Positions 1-6,057 of a stretch of DNA of 7,609 nucleotides are shown piece by piece. Each line of letters begins with the position of its first letter. Within the stretch, counting starts at the first letter, position 1. A program made the position numbers and the translations under genes. This DNA is from Dehalococcoidia bacterium (GTDB taxonomy: Bacteria > Chloroflexota > Dehalococcoidia > Dehalococcoidales > DAOWJH01): positions 1 to 7,609 of the forward strand of contig DAOWJH010000041.1 in assembly GCA_030640495.1 (NCBI GenBank), in the 5' to 3' direction. The notes under the pieces are model-generated. The model was given only the letters and a program-made list of their open reading frames with translations. It had not been told where the DNA came from and searched no databases.

Positions 1-345
1 CTGCTGCTTCAGGCTTACCATGATTACAATTCAATACCTTGCCTAAAGGGTGAAGGGTATATATCAGCGAAAGAGATGGTCTATGTAGAACTGGAGCCGG
101 AACTCTCAGCCTGTGTGGGAACAAAGGCAAAAAGGCGATACGAACAGATTCAGAGTGAGCTTCTTGGCAGGGGTGAGAAGGGGGAGGCGGGGGAGAGGCT
201 TGAGATATTGAGGCTTTTTCTTGAAACTACCGATTTCAGCAAGCTACGCAACGAATACGAAAAGCACCTGGTGAAAGGGAGAAGAGTCAAATTCATATTG
301 TATTTAGTAGAAGGGAAACCAAAGTATGAAATGCGAATAATCTAG
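1..345 (+). CDS. Unrecognised protein, C-terminal part (5' end outside window)
   Basis: The frame is open from the first base to a TAG at 343-345, giving 114 codons. An internal ATG at 76 exists, but it has no well-spaced Shine-Dalgarno and the codons before it read like normal protein, so I treat this as the tail of a gene starting upstream. The product is charged and hydrophilic, with no membrane segment or signal peptide in view. A Gly/Glu/Lys-rich stretch lies around window codons 52-62 (bases about 160-200), followed by a probably helical part and a short, strand-like C-terminus ending in MRII. I do not recognise the family and assign no function. The stop lies 41 bases before the likely proS start on the same strand with no obvious terminator between, so co-transcription with proS is plausible. 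Confidence 0.65.
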   Translation: MLLQAYHDYNSIPCLKGEGYISAKEMVYVELEPELSACVGTKAKRRYEQIQSELLGRGEKGEAGERLEILRLFLETTDFSKLRNEYEKHLVKGRRVKFILYLVEGKPKYEMRII

Positions 346-376
346 GACATAGGAAAAGTAGATAAATAATTCTAAT

Positions 377-383
377 GGAGGGG
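377..383 (+). promoter_or_regulatory. Ribosome binding site that decides the proS start
   Basis: GGAGGGG lies here. Its GGAGG core is 5 bases before the GTG at 387, an ideal spacing. The upstream in-frame ATG at 375 overlaps this motif and has no comparable Shine-Dalgarno of its own, so GTG 387 is preferred. That start gives a protein beginning (V/M)RLSRLFGKT, the usual bacterial ProRS N-terminus. Confidence 0.7.
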
Positions 384-386
384 AAA

Positions 387-2105
387 GTGCGATTATCAAG
401 ACTATTTGGCAAGACACAACGAGAGGCGCCGGCTGAGGCAGATACAGTCAGCCATCAACTACTGCTGAAAACAGGGATGATAAATCAGGTGGCGGCTGGT
501 GTCTACACCTATTTGCCTCTAGCCTGGAGGAGTATTAGAAAGATAGAAAACATAATTCGTGATGAGATGGATAAAGCTGACGGGCAGGAGCTTATGATGC
601 CAGCCCTCCAGCCCCTAGAGATATGGCAGCAATCGGGGCGAGCCGCAGCTTTTGGCAAAAGTCTATTTACCTTCTCTGACCGCAAGAGGCGCAAGTTATG
701 TCTGGGGCCAACCCATGAAGAGGTCATCACTGGATTAACCGCATATAATGTGCAGAGCTACCGTGACCTGCCCCTCCTTGTGTATCATATCCAGACCAAG
801 TTTCGTGATGAGCCTCGTCCCAGGGGTGGGCTATTACGAGTTCGTGAATTCACCATGAAGGACCTGTATAGCTTTGATGTTGATGAAGAGGGACTAGACC
901 AGAGCTACAAGAAGATGATTCAGGCATATCGGAACATCTATGGTCGTTGTGGTCTGCCCACTATCTGCGTTGAAGCCGATAGTGGTGCCATTGGTGGTAA
1001 GGACTCCCACGAGTTTATGGTTATCCATGAAAGTGGTGAGGATGAGGTTATCCATTGTCCTAATTGCGGGTATGCGGCTAATACGAGCACGGCTCAGAGT
1101 ATCAAGAGCAAGATAGAAAGTGAAGAGCCACTGCCACTAGAGGAGGTGGCTACACCGGGTGTTACCACTATTGAAGGGTTATCAACTTTCTTAGGCGTGC
1201 CTCAGAGCCATACCCTTAAGGTAGTGTTCTACACTGCCGATGGTGAGTTCGTCATTGTGGTTATCAGGGGTGACATTGGGGTAAACGAGGTAAAACTAAA
1301 CAACATTCTGCACTGCATTGAGTTGCGTCTAGCCACTGGAGCCGAGGTAATGGAGGCTGGCATAGTGGCTGGCTCAGCATCACCGATAGGGATAAAGGGC
1401 ATTAAAGTTATTGGTGATGATTCTATAACCTCAGGGGTGAATTTTGTTGCTGGGGCTAATAAGCCAGATACCCACCTTAGGAATGTCAACTACCCGAGGG
1501 ATTTCAGGGTTGACCTGGTAGCAGATATAGCCCAGGCTAAGGCAGGTGAAGGATGCCCTAAGTGTGGAGGTAAATTGTCATCTACCTCGGGGATTGAGGT
1601 TGGACATGTTTTCAAACTAGGCACTTTCCTCAGTGAGGCGCTAGGGGCATCTTTTGTTGACCCCAGAGGGGTATCTCATCCTATTGTTATGGGCTGCTAT
1701 GGTATAGGTGTTGGCAGATTGCTAGCAGCAATCATAGAGCACAGTCATGATGGTAAAGGCATTATCTGGCCGCTATCTGTCGCCCCTTACCATATCTATC
1801 TTTGCCCGCTATATATGGAAAATTCTCAAGTGGCGAATGCTGCTGAAAGTCTTTATGCTAAGTTAGAGGGGGAGGGTTTAGAGGTGCTTTTTGACGACCG
1901 TGAAGAGTCGCCAGGGGTAAAGTTCAATGACGCTGACCTGCTGGGGATACCAATTCGGGTTACCATCAGCCCCCGCACCATGGAGACTAATAGCGCAGAG
2001 GTAAAGAGGCGGGCTGAGGAAGAAAGTCAGCTTGTGCCATTAGGGGAGATAGCGAAAAAGCTCAAGGAGCTTATTAAGGGTGGGTTAGCTGCCTTAGCTG
2101 TTTGA
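387..2105 (+). CDS. proS: Prolyl-tRNA synthetase (class II, bacterial type with editing insertion)
   Basis: Cytoplasmic enzyme that activates proline with ATP and charges tRNA-Pro. With the GTG start it is 572 residues, normal for the bacterial form. Residues numbered from the GTG: N-terminal catalytic part with class II motif 2 at about 139-159 (FRDEPRPRGG then REFTMKD). The YbaK-like insertion that deacylates mischarged tRNA-Pro lies at about 256-380, with a TLKVV segment and RGD...NEVK resembling its usual core. Motif 3 is at 436-451 (GCYGIGVGR). The C-terminal anticodon-binding domain starts near 468 (APYHIYLCPL) and contains the expected DDR and GVKF...DLLGIP elements. Two CxxC pairs (224/227 and 390/393) could bind zinc; cysteine pairs at these places occur in other bacterial ProRS. 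An alternative start is ATG 375 (576 residues). The last residues (GGLAALAV) and the stop run into repeat sequence, discussed under findings. Confidence 0.97.
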   Translation: MRLSRLFGKTQREAPAEADTVSHQLLLKTGMINQVAAGVYTYLPLAWRSIRKIENIIRDEMDKADGQELMMPALQPLEIWQQSGRAAAFGKSLFTFSDRKRRKLCLGPTHEEVITGLTAYNVQSYRDLPLLVYHIQTKFRDEPRPRGGLLRVREFTMKDLYSFDVDEEGLDQSYKKMIQAYRNIYGRCGLPTICVEADSGAIGGKDSHEFMVIHESGEDEVIHCPNCGYAANTSTAQSIKSKIESEEPLPLEEVATPGVTTIEGLSTFLGVPQSHTLKVVFYTADGEFVIVVIRGDIGVNEVKLNNILHCIELRLATGAEVMEAGIVAGSASPIGIKGIKVIGDDSITSGVNFVAGANKPDTHLRNVNYPRDFRVDLVADIAQAKAGEGCPKCGGKLSSTSGIEVGHVFKLGTFLSEALGASFVDPRGVSHPIVMGCYGIGVGRLLAAIIEHSHDGKGIIWPLSVAPYHIYLCPLYMENSQVANAAESLYAKLEGEGLEVLFDDREESPGVKFNDADLLGIPIRVTISPRTMETNSAEVKRRAEEESQLVPLGEIAKKLKELIKGGLAALAV

Positions 2106-2126
2106 ATATTGATAGCAACCTACCCC
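2091..2126. repeat. proS 3' end sharing a direct repeat with 3235-3270
   Basis: The last codons of proS, its TGA stop and the following GATAGCAACCTACCCC reappear at 3235-3270. The copies differ by one extra T in the second copy and by little else. Either the proS tail was copied to the far side of arsM, or a repeat element supplied the proS tail; the sequence alone does not decide. Confidence 0.65.
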
Positions 2127-2218
2127 GTTAGATATTCGTTAGCAACCTACCCCCTTAATCCCCCTCCCTTGTAAGGGAGGGGGAAGACTTTTTTTGAAGG
2201 GGCTTCGCCCCTTCAAAC
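2127..2218. repeat. Two-hairpin intergenic repeat, copy 1 (after proS)
   Basis: Leader TTAGATATTCGTTAGCAACC followed by a pyrimidine-rich stretch, a perfect 11-bp palindrome (2160-2170 with 2173-2183) and a second perfect 11-bp hairpin (2193-2203 with 2207-2217, loop TTC). The same leader and hairpin order is found at 3283-3461 and twice at 7111-7373. It encodes nothing I can see and resembles a REP- or MITE-like non-coding repeat family. Confidence 0.75.
2160..2195 (+). terminator. Probable proS rho-independent terminator (from repeat copy 1)
   Basis: A GC-rich 11-bp stem (CCCCCTCCCTT / AAGGGAGGGGG, 2160-2183) is followed after five bases by seven Ts at 2189-2195. It lies 55 bases after the proS stop, which suits termination of proS. 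The gap between stem and T-run is longer than ideal, and the hairpin belongs to a repeat that also occurs in places without a T-run, so termination may be incidental. Confidence 0.5.
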
Positions 2219-2223
2219 TTGCC

Positions 2224-2299
2224 TTAATCAGGGGCTTTAGGCTAATTCTGGGTGCGGAGGGTAGCGCCAAGGTCGTGGGAGAGCCTGGCGAGGATTTGC
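2224..2299 (-). repeat. Duplicated pheT 3' end (76-bp direct repeat, copy A)
   Basis: Matches 3625-3700 with three mismatches in 76 bases (2233, 2240, 2285). Read on the minus strand it encodes the last 18 residues of PheT (QILARLSHDLGATLRTQN, with one Lys to Arg change) and its TAG stop, then the sequence beyond it. It has no start and no upstream coding continuity, so it is a non-functional fragment. It also preserves the last codons of the small ORF found at 3492-3641. It ends 9 bases before the arsM stop. Confidence 0.9.
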
Positions 2300-2308
2300 C
2301 TACCTTAT

Positions 2309-3139
2309 CTAAATAGATTTAACCGCGCTGATTTTTATGCTTACAACCGAATCAGCGACATTTTGTGATTCTTCAGGTGATATTTTTAAATCTTTGATAA
2401 TCGTCTGGGCTGCTGGGTCATTAGCCAAGCACTCCACAGGGAAAATCGTCTCATCAAGTACAGTAACCTCTTGAAACCGGGCTGTTTTTATAGTCCCTAT
2501 GTATTCATCCCTTAGCATTGCCCCAGAAAGACAAGCAACATATGCCTCAATAGAGTTCTGTATAACATTGGGGAGTTCCTTCAGTAAGACTACGTCAGAG
2601 ACCATCAACCTACCACCCAGTTTTAACACCCTGAATGCTTCCTTGAAAGCCGTTCTCTTATCAGGGGCAAGATTGATAACACAGTTTGAAATGACTACAT
2701 CAACCGAATCATCAGCTACAGGTAGATTTTCAATCTCCCCAAGCCTGAATTCTACATTTTGGTAGCTGCCTTTCCTGGCGTTTTCTCTCGCCTTCTCAAT
2801 CATTTCCGGTGTCATATCCACACCGATAACTCTCCCCGTCTTACCAACTCTACTAGCAGCGAGAAAACAGTCAAACCCAGCACCAGAGCCAAGGTCAAGA
2901 ACAGTCTCACCTTCTCTTAAAGAGGCAAGGGCTACAGGGTTCCCACAACCAAGTCCCAAATTTGCTCCTTCAGGAACCGCCTTTAGCTCTTCCTCATTAT
3001 ATCCTATCTTCCGGCTAATGTCCTGGGCTAAACTAGTACTCCCACAGCAAGGGTTAGCCGAAGCACAGCAGGAATTGCCCTGTTTCGCAACTTTGGCATA
3101 ACCCTCTTTCACAATTTTCTTTATTTGTTTGTCTTTCAT
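2309..3139 (-). CDS. arsM: Arsenite S-adenosylmethionine methyltransferase (ArsM-type)
   Basis: Predicted cytosolic enzyme that transfers methyl groups from SAM to trivalent arsenic, giving methylated and partly volatile arsenicals. It is 276 residues from ATG 3139. A TTG at 3154 in the same frame would add five residues but swallows the Shine-Dalgarno, so ATG is preferred. Numbering from ATG: an N-terminal helix-like stretch, then paired cysteines CC (24-25) and CC (31-32); SAM-binding motif I VLDLGSGAGFD near 80-90; acidic VDMTPEM near 107-113. Cysteines in GLGCGNP (65), SNCVINL (153) and ACLSGA (203) correspond to the three arsenic-binding cysteines known from ArsM/AS3MT enzymes, which makes arsenite a better call than a generic UbiE-like methyltransferase. 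No arsR, arsB or arsC neighbour is visible; it stands alone between proS and pheT with its own promoter. It is bracketed by duplicated junction sequence, suggesting insertion. Confidence 0.9.
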   Translation of the reverse strand: MKDKQIKKIVKEGYAKVAKQGNSCCASANPCCGSTSLAQDISRKIGYNEEELKAVPEGANLGLGCGNPVALASLREGETVLDLGSGAGFDCFLAASRVGKTGRVIGVDMTPEMIEKARENARKGSYQNVEFRLGEIENLPVADDSVDVVISNCVINLAPDKRTAFKEAFRVLKLGGRLMVSDVVLLKELPNVIQNSIEAYVACLSGAMLRDEYIGTIKTARFQEVTVLDETIFPVECLANDPAAQTIIKDLKISPEESQNVADSVVSIKISAVKSI

Positions 3140-3144
3140 CTTAA

Positions 3145-3152
3145 CCTCTCCC
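3145..3152 (-). promoter_or_regulatory. arsM ribosome binding site
   Basis: On the minus strand GGGAGAGG lies 5 bases before ATG 3139. This spacing supports the ATG rather than the in-frame TTG at 3154 as the arsM start. Confidence 0.65.
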
Positions 3153-3174
3153 AAGGTTATTTGCCTTCATTCTG

Positions 3175-3183
3175 ATTATACCA
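3175..3183 (-). promoter_or_regulatory. Extended -10 promoter for arsM
   Basis: The minus strand reads TGGTATAAT: a perfect TATAAT (3180 down to 3175) preceded by the TGn extended -10 element. No good -35 hexamer is found 16-18 bases upstream, which extended -10 promoters can do without. Transcription would start near 3168 and leave about 29 untranslated bases before ATG 3139. An ATAAG-containing stretch upstream (3184-3198) is too weak to call an operator. Confidence 0.6.
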
Positions 3184-3233
3184 TAAGGAACTTATAAGAG
3201 ATTGATTCTCTACCTTACCCCCTTAATCCCCCT

Positions 3234-3331
3234 CCCTTAGCTGTTTGAATATTTGATAGCAACCTACCCCCTTTATCCCCCTCCCTTAACCGTTTGAATA
3301 TTTGATAGCAACCTACCCCCTTTATCCCCCT
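3234..3331. repeat. 49-bp tandem repeat, two copies
   Basis: Units 3234-3282 and 3283-3331 differ at only two positions (3240/3289 and 3242/3291). Each runs CCCTTAGCTGTTTGAATATT (or its variant), through TTGATAGCAACC, to a CCCCCT left arm. A further truncated arm at 3216-3238 precedes them and matches 2148-2170 exactly. Only after the second unit does the complementary right arm (3339-3349) appear. Confidence 0.85.
3235..3270. repeat. Copy of the proS 3' end and downstream leader
   Basis: Direct repeat of 2091-2126, including the CCTTAGCTGTTTGAATATT that spans the proS stop, with one inserted T. It lies on the opposite side of arsM from proS. Confidence 0.6.
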
Positions 3332-3382
3332 CCCTTACAAGGGAGGGGGAATTAGTTATATAAGGGAGGCTTCGCCTCCCTT
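3319..3382. repeat. Two-hairpin intergenic repeat, copy 2
   Basis: Hairpin 1 is a perfect 11-bp stem (3326-3336 with 3339-3349). Hairpin 2 is a perfect 9-bp stem (AAGGGAGGC at 3362-3370 with GCCTCCCTT at 3374-3382, loop TTC). The second stem differs from copy 1 on both arms, so pairing is kept. Its leader is supplied by the second unit of the 49-bp tandem repeat. Confidence 0.75.
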
Positions 3383-3387
3383 TGACC

Positions 3388-3461
3388 CTCCTTCAGTATC
3401 TCTCTCCTTCAAGGGAGAGGGGGAAGCCTTTTTTGAAGGGGCTTCGCCCTTTCAAACTACC
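3388..3461. repeat. Two-hairpin intergenic repeat, copy 3
   Basis: A pyrimidine/purine hairpin (about 3401-3421, CTCTCC with GGAGAG at its core) is followed by AAGCC, six Ts (3429-3434) and an 11-bp hairpin (3432-3442 with 3446-3456, one G-T pair, loop TTC). The stretch from 3424 to 3461 closely matches 2184-2218 of copy 1. It lacks the usual TTAGCAACC leader. Confidence 0.65.
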
Positions 3462-3477
3462 TAGATATTAGAAACTT

Positions 3478-3484
3478 GAGGAGG
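3478..3484 (+). promoter_or_regulatory. Strong Shine-Dalgarno of the small ORF
   Basis: GAGGAGG, containing a perfect AGGAGG, lies 7 bases before ATG 3492. It is the best ribosome binding site in the window and the main reason to take the following 49-codon ORF seriously. Confidence 0.6.
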
Positions 3485-3491
3485 AAAGCGG

Positions 3492-3641
3492 ATGAAGCTT
3501 ACACCTAATGGATCTGCTAAGCAGTTACCGATGTGGCATTGCATTTGGAGAGAAGCTAATCCAGACTACTTTCCTTTAGAGAAAAACTCACACAGAAAGC
3601 TAATGCGTTGGGCTAGGGCTTCCTTTAATCAGGAGCTTTAA
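3492..3641 (+). CDS. Small unrecognised protein, 49 residues
   Basis: ATG 3492 to TAA 3639-3641, preceded by GAGGAGG at optimal spacing. The product starts MKLTPNGSAKQLPMWHCIW and is basic and tryptophan-rich (three Trp in total: two in the MWHCIW stretch, one in RKLMRWARAS near the end), with one Cys and no membrane segment. I do not recognise a family; it could be a genuine small protein or the fragment of a larger gene that kept its start. It converges on pheT with one base between the two stop codons. The last codons (..NQEL stop) fall in the 76-bp direct repeat and are also preserved in copy A (as ..NQGL stop), so this ORF's tail was part of the junction when it was duplicated. No promoter was found; the upstream sequence is hairpin repeat. 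Confidence 0.45.
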   Translation: MKLTPNGSAKQLPMWHCIWREANPDYFPLEKNSHRKLMRWARASFNQEL

Positions 3642-3700
3642 GCTAATTCTGGGTGCGGAGGGTAGCGCCAAGGTCGTGGGAGAGCTTGGCGAGGATTTGC
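3625..3700 (-). repeat. 76-bp direct repeat, copy B (inside the functional pheT end)
   Basis: Partner of 2224-2299, 1401 bases away, with three mismatches. This copy holds the real pheT C-terminus and stop plus the end of the small ORF, so it is the parental position by function. Confidence 0.9.
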
Positions 3701-6054
3701 TGCTGAACATTATCAACCGCTTTATCAGTCAGGGTGCGAGCTGGTGATTGGAAGGTAATTCTGTAGGCGAGGGATTTCTTGCCCGGTGGGACTGGCTCAC
3801 CGGTATAGACATCAAATAGAGTAACCTGACTCACCAAGGGGAAGCTGTTAATAATATTCAAGACTTTCTGATGGGTTATTCCAGCATCAACTACCAGGGC
3901 TATATCCCTGACTATGGCAGGAAAGCGTGGTATTGGCTGAAACATTCTATGACCAACGGTATAGGGTAGGAGCGCGGTCAGGTTAATTTCAAACAGGTAG
4001 ACAGGTTCGGAAATCTCAAAAGCCCGGGCTACTTTAGGGTGTAATTCACCAACAACGCCCAAGCTGCCATCGGCAACAACAATGGAGGCTTGTTTACCGG
4101 GATGTAGAGTTTCATCTTGGCAGTGTTCAAGGCTGGCTTCCACACCTAGCTGACTGAGGAGGGTCTCCACCACCCCTTTAGCAGTGTAGAAATCAACTGG
4201 TTCAGCTTCACCCTGCCACGATTTTTCAAACCCGGGTCCGCTTAGTATGCCACACAGCACCTCAGGCTCATCAGGCAGGTCGTCAGGGCGAGGTAGATAT
4301 ACCTTGCCCAGTTCAAAAAGCCTGATACCCCCGTCTTCATGCCTCCTGTTGGCTGAGAGGGCAGCTAGAAGATTGACTCGGAGGTTAGGGCGAAGATACT
4401 CCTGGTCGGCGGTCATCGGATTAGCCAGGCGAAGGGGCGCAGGTTCAAGGGGATGAGGCTCAGGTAGCAGTTTGCTTAGCATTTCCAGGCTGGTCAATGA
4501 ATAGGTAATCACCTCCTGAAAGCCATAGCCGATAAGGCTGTGGACTACCTTCTGCTTAAGGGCAAGGATAGGTTCAGGGTTTTGTCTGGGTAGTGGCTGG
4601 CTGAGCATAGTAACTGGAATGTTATCGTAGCCAATAATACGGACTACCTCCTCTATGAGGTCAACCGCCTGATGTATATCGCTTCGCCAGTAAGGGGCAG
4701 AAACTAAGACCTCTGAAGCTGAGTCTCCCATTTTACAATCAAAGCCCAGTGAAGTCAGAGCGGTTACTATCTGGTCAAGGCTGAAGTCAACACCCAAGAG
4801 TGTTTTTACCTTACCAACCGATAATAAGATAGGCTCTCTGTCCAGCTTGCCGGGGTAAACATCAATAAAGCCTCTGGCAGCTTTACCATCGGCTAGCTGA
4901 ATAATCAATTGGGTAGCGCGTTTTAGGGCTGGTATGGTTAGCTCGGGGCGAATGCCCCTCTCAAAGCGCATGCAAGCCTCGCTGGGTAGAGACAATTGCC
5001 GACCGGTATAGTGAATGCTGGCCGGGTTAAAATTAGCTGCCTCCAGCAGTATTGATGTAGTCTCAGGGGTAACCTCACTATCAGCGCCACCCATAACACC
5101 AGCGATAGCCACTGCCCCTTCCCCGCCAGCAATTACCAGCATATTTTCAGAAAGAATCCGTGTCACGCCATCCAGAGTAACCATAGCTTCACCAGGGGTA
5201 GGTCGGCGCACAATAATTTTGTTACCTCTAATTCGGCGGTAGTCAAAGGCATGCAGGGGCTGTCCGTATTCCAGCATAACATAGTTAGTAATATCTACAA
5301 TATTATTTATGGAGCGTATACCGCAAGCCAGTAATCGCTGCTGGAGCCATTTGGGGGAGTCGGTTATTTTTACCCCGGTGATCAGGCTGGCACAATACCT
5401 GGGACACAGGTCAGGGGCATCAATCTCTACTGATATTTGCTGGTCTATAGGGGGAACTGCTTCCTCATAGCTAACCTGGGGGAGATGCAGACTTTGCCCA
5501 GTCAGAGCAGCAACCTCTCTGGCTATTCCAACCACAGACAGGCAATCAGGTCGGTTAGGGGTTACATCCAAGTCAAAAATAGTATCACCCAGATAGTCAG
5601 CCACTGGTATGCCGATAGGTGCTTCCGGAGGCAAAACCATGATGGTTTCATGATTATCAGAGATGCCGAGCTCCTTTTCCGAGCAAGCCATACCACTGGA
5701 GAGGATACCACGAATCTTGGCTGGCTTGAGGGTAGATAACTTGTCAGTATACCCATCAATAAGTTGAGCCCCGACATAGGCAAAGGCTACCTTATCACCA
5801 ACCATAAGATTTGGTGCCCCACAGACAACAGTGTGCTGTTCAGTGCCTAAATCAATAGTGGGCAAACTAAGGCGGTCGGCATTAGGATGCGGGTTAACGG
5901 CAATTATTCGACCGATAACAATATTTTCCCAACTACCACCAATAACTTCCAGCCCCTTGACCTCAGTGCCAGCCATCGTCAGCCGATTAGCCAAATCAGC
6001 CGGTGGCAGGGTAATATCTATATATTGCTGAAGCCACTTAAATGGAATTTTCAT
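3643..6054 (-). CDS. pheT: Phenylalanyl-tRNA synthetase beta subunit
   Basis: Beta subunit of the cytoplasmic alpha2-beta2 enzyme that charges tRNA-Phe; it carries tRNA-binding and editing functions, while PheS is catalytic. At 803 residues it has the usual full length. Domains in order: N-terminal strand; EMAP/OB-type tRNA-binding domain at about 40-150 (NPHPNADRL, VVCGAPN, SSGMACSEKELG); DVTPNRPDCLS at 163-173; B3/4 editing domain about 210-380 (DITNYVMLEYGQPLHAFD, GVMGG, SEACMRFERG); B5 domain about 402-480 (DLIEEVVRIIGYDNIP); a catalytic-like core; and a C-terminal FDX-ACB anticodon-binding domain about 709-801 (FPAIVRDIALVVD, LFDVYTG, SLAYRITFQ). Nothing is missing. It begins 3 bases after the pheS stop, so the two are translated from one message; GAGG lies 12 bases before the ATG, a weak distant Shine-Dalgarno that suggests translational coupling. 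Confidence 0.98.
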   Translation of the reverse strand: MKIPFKWLQQYIDITLPPADLANRLTMAGTEVKGLEVIGGSWENIVIGRIIAVNPHPNADRLSLPTIDLGTEQHTVVCGAPNLMVGDKVAFAYVGAQLIDGYTDKLSTLKPAKIRGILSSGMACSEKELGISDNHETIMVLPPEAPIGIPVADYLGDTIFDLDVTPNRPDCLSVVGIAREVAALTGQSLHLPQVSYEEAVPPIDQQISVEIDAPDLCPRYCASLITGVKITDSPKWLQQRLLACGIRSINNIVDITNYVMLEYGQPLHAFDYRRIRGNKIIVRRPTPGEAMVTLDGVTRILSENMLVIAGGEGAVAIAGVMGGADSEVTPETTSILLEAANFNPASIHYTGRQLSLPSEACMRFERGIRPELTIPALKRATQLIIQLADGKAARGFIDVYPGKLDREPILLSVGKVKTLLGVDFSLDQIVTALTSLGFDCKMGDSASEVLVSAPYWRSDIHQAVDLIEEVVRIIGYDNIPVTMLSQPLPRQNPEPILALKQKVVHSLIGYGFQEVITYSLTSLEMLSKLLPEPHPLEPAPLRLANPMTADQEYLRPNLRVNLLAALSANRRHEDGGIRLFELGKVYLPRPDDLPDEPEVLCGILSGPGFEKSWQGEAEPVDFYTAKGVVETLLSQLGVEASLEHCQDETLHPGKQASIVVADGSLGVVGELHPKVARAFEISEPVYLFEINLTALLPYTVGHRMFQPIPRFPAIVRDIALVVDAGITHQKVLNIINSFPLVSQVTLFDVYTGEPVPPGKKSLAYRITFQSPARTLTDKAVDNVQQQILAKLSHDLGATLRTQN

Positions 6055-6057
6055 TTT

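Larger units (their letters stand above)
3140..3491. other. Gene-free stretch between arsM and the small ORF
   Basis: This 352-base gap holds the arsM promoter and RBS (3145-3183), a truncated repeat arm (about 3216-3238), a 49-bp tandem repeat (3234-3331), two consecutive two-hairpin repeat copies (to about 3461), and the Shine-Dalgarno of the small ORF at its right end. I see no coding frame in it. Confidence 0.7.

Noticed and set aside
375..386. ATG 375 as the proS start
   Set aside because: It overlaps the GGAGGGG motif that is ideally placed for GTG 387, and the family N-terminus begins at the GTG (xRLSRLFGKT).
509..1489. Minus-strand open frames of 73 and 86 codons within proS
   Set aside because: Both lie wholly inside the conserved proS coding sequence and show no family features or good ribosome binding sites.
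2499..2765. Plus-strand 88-codon open frame inside arsM
   Set aside because: It is antisense to the conserved methyltransferase core, with no supporting start signal or motif.
3216..3349. Possible CRISPR-like array
   Set aside because: There are only two full 49-bp units, joined without unique spacers, and no cas genes are present; it is a simple tandem duplication.
3433..3458. Terminator for pheT on the minus strand
   Set aside because: On the minus strand the hairpin is followed by As and Gs, not a T-run, so it does not look like a rho-independent terminator in that direction.
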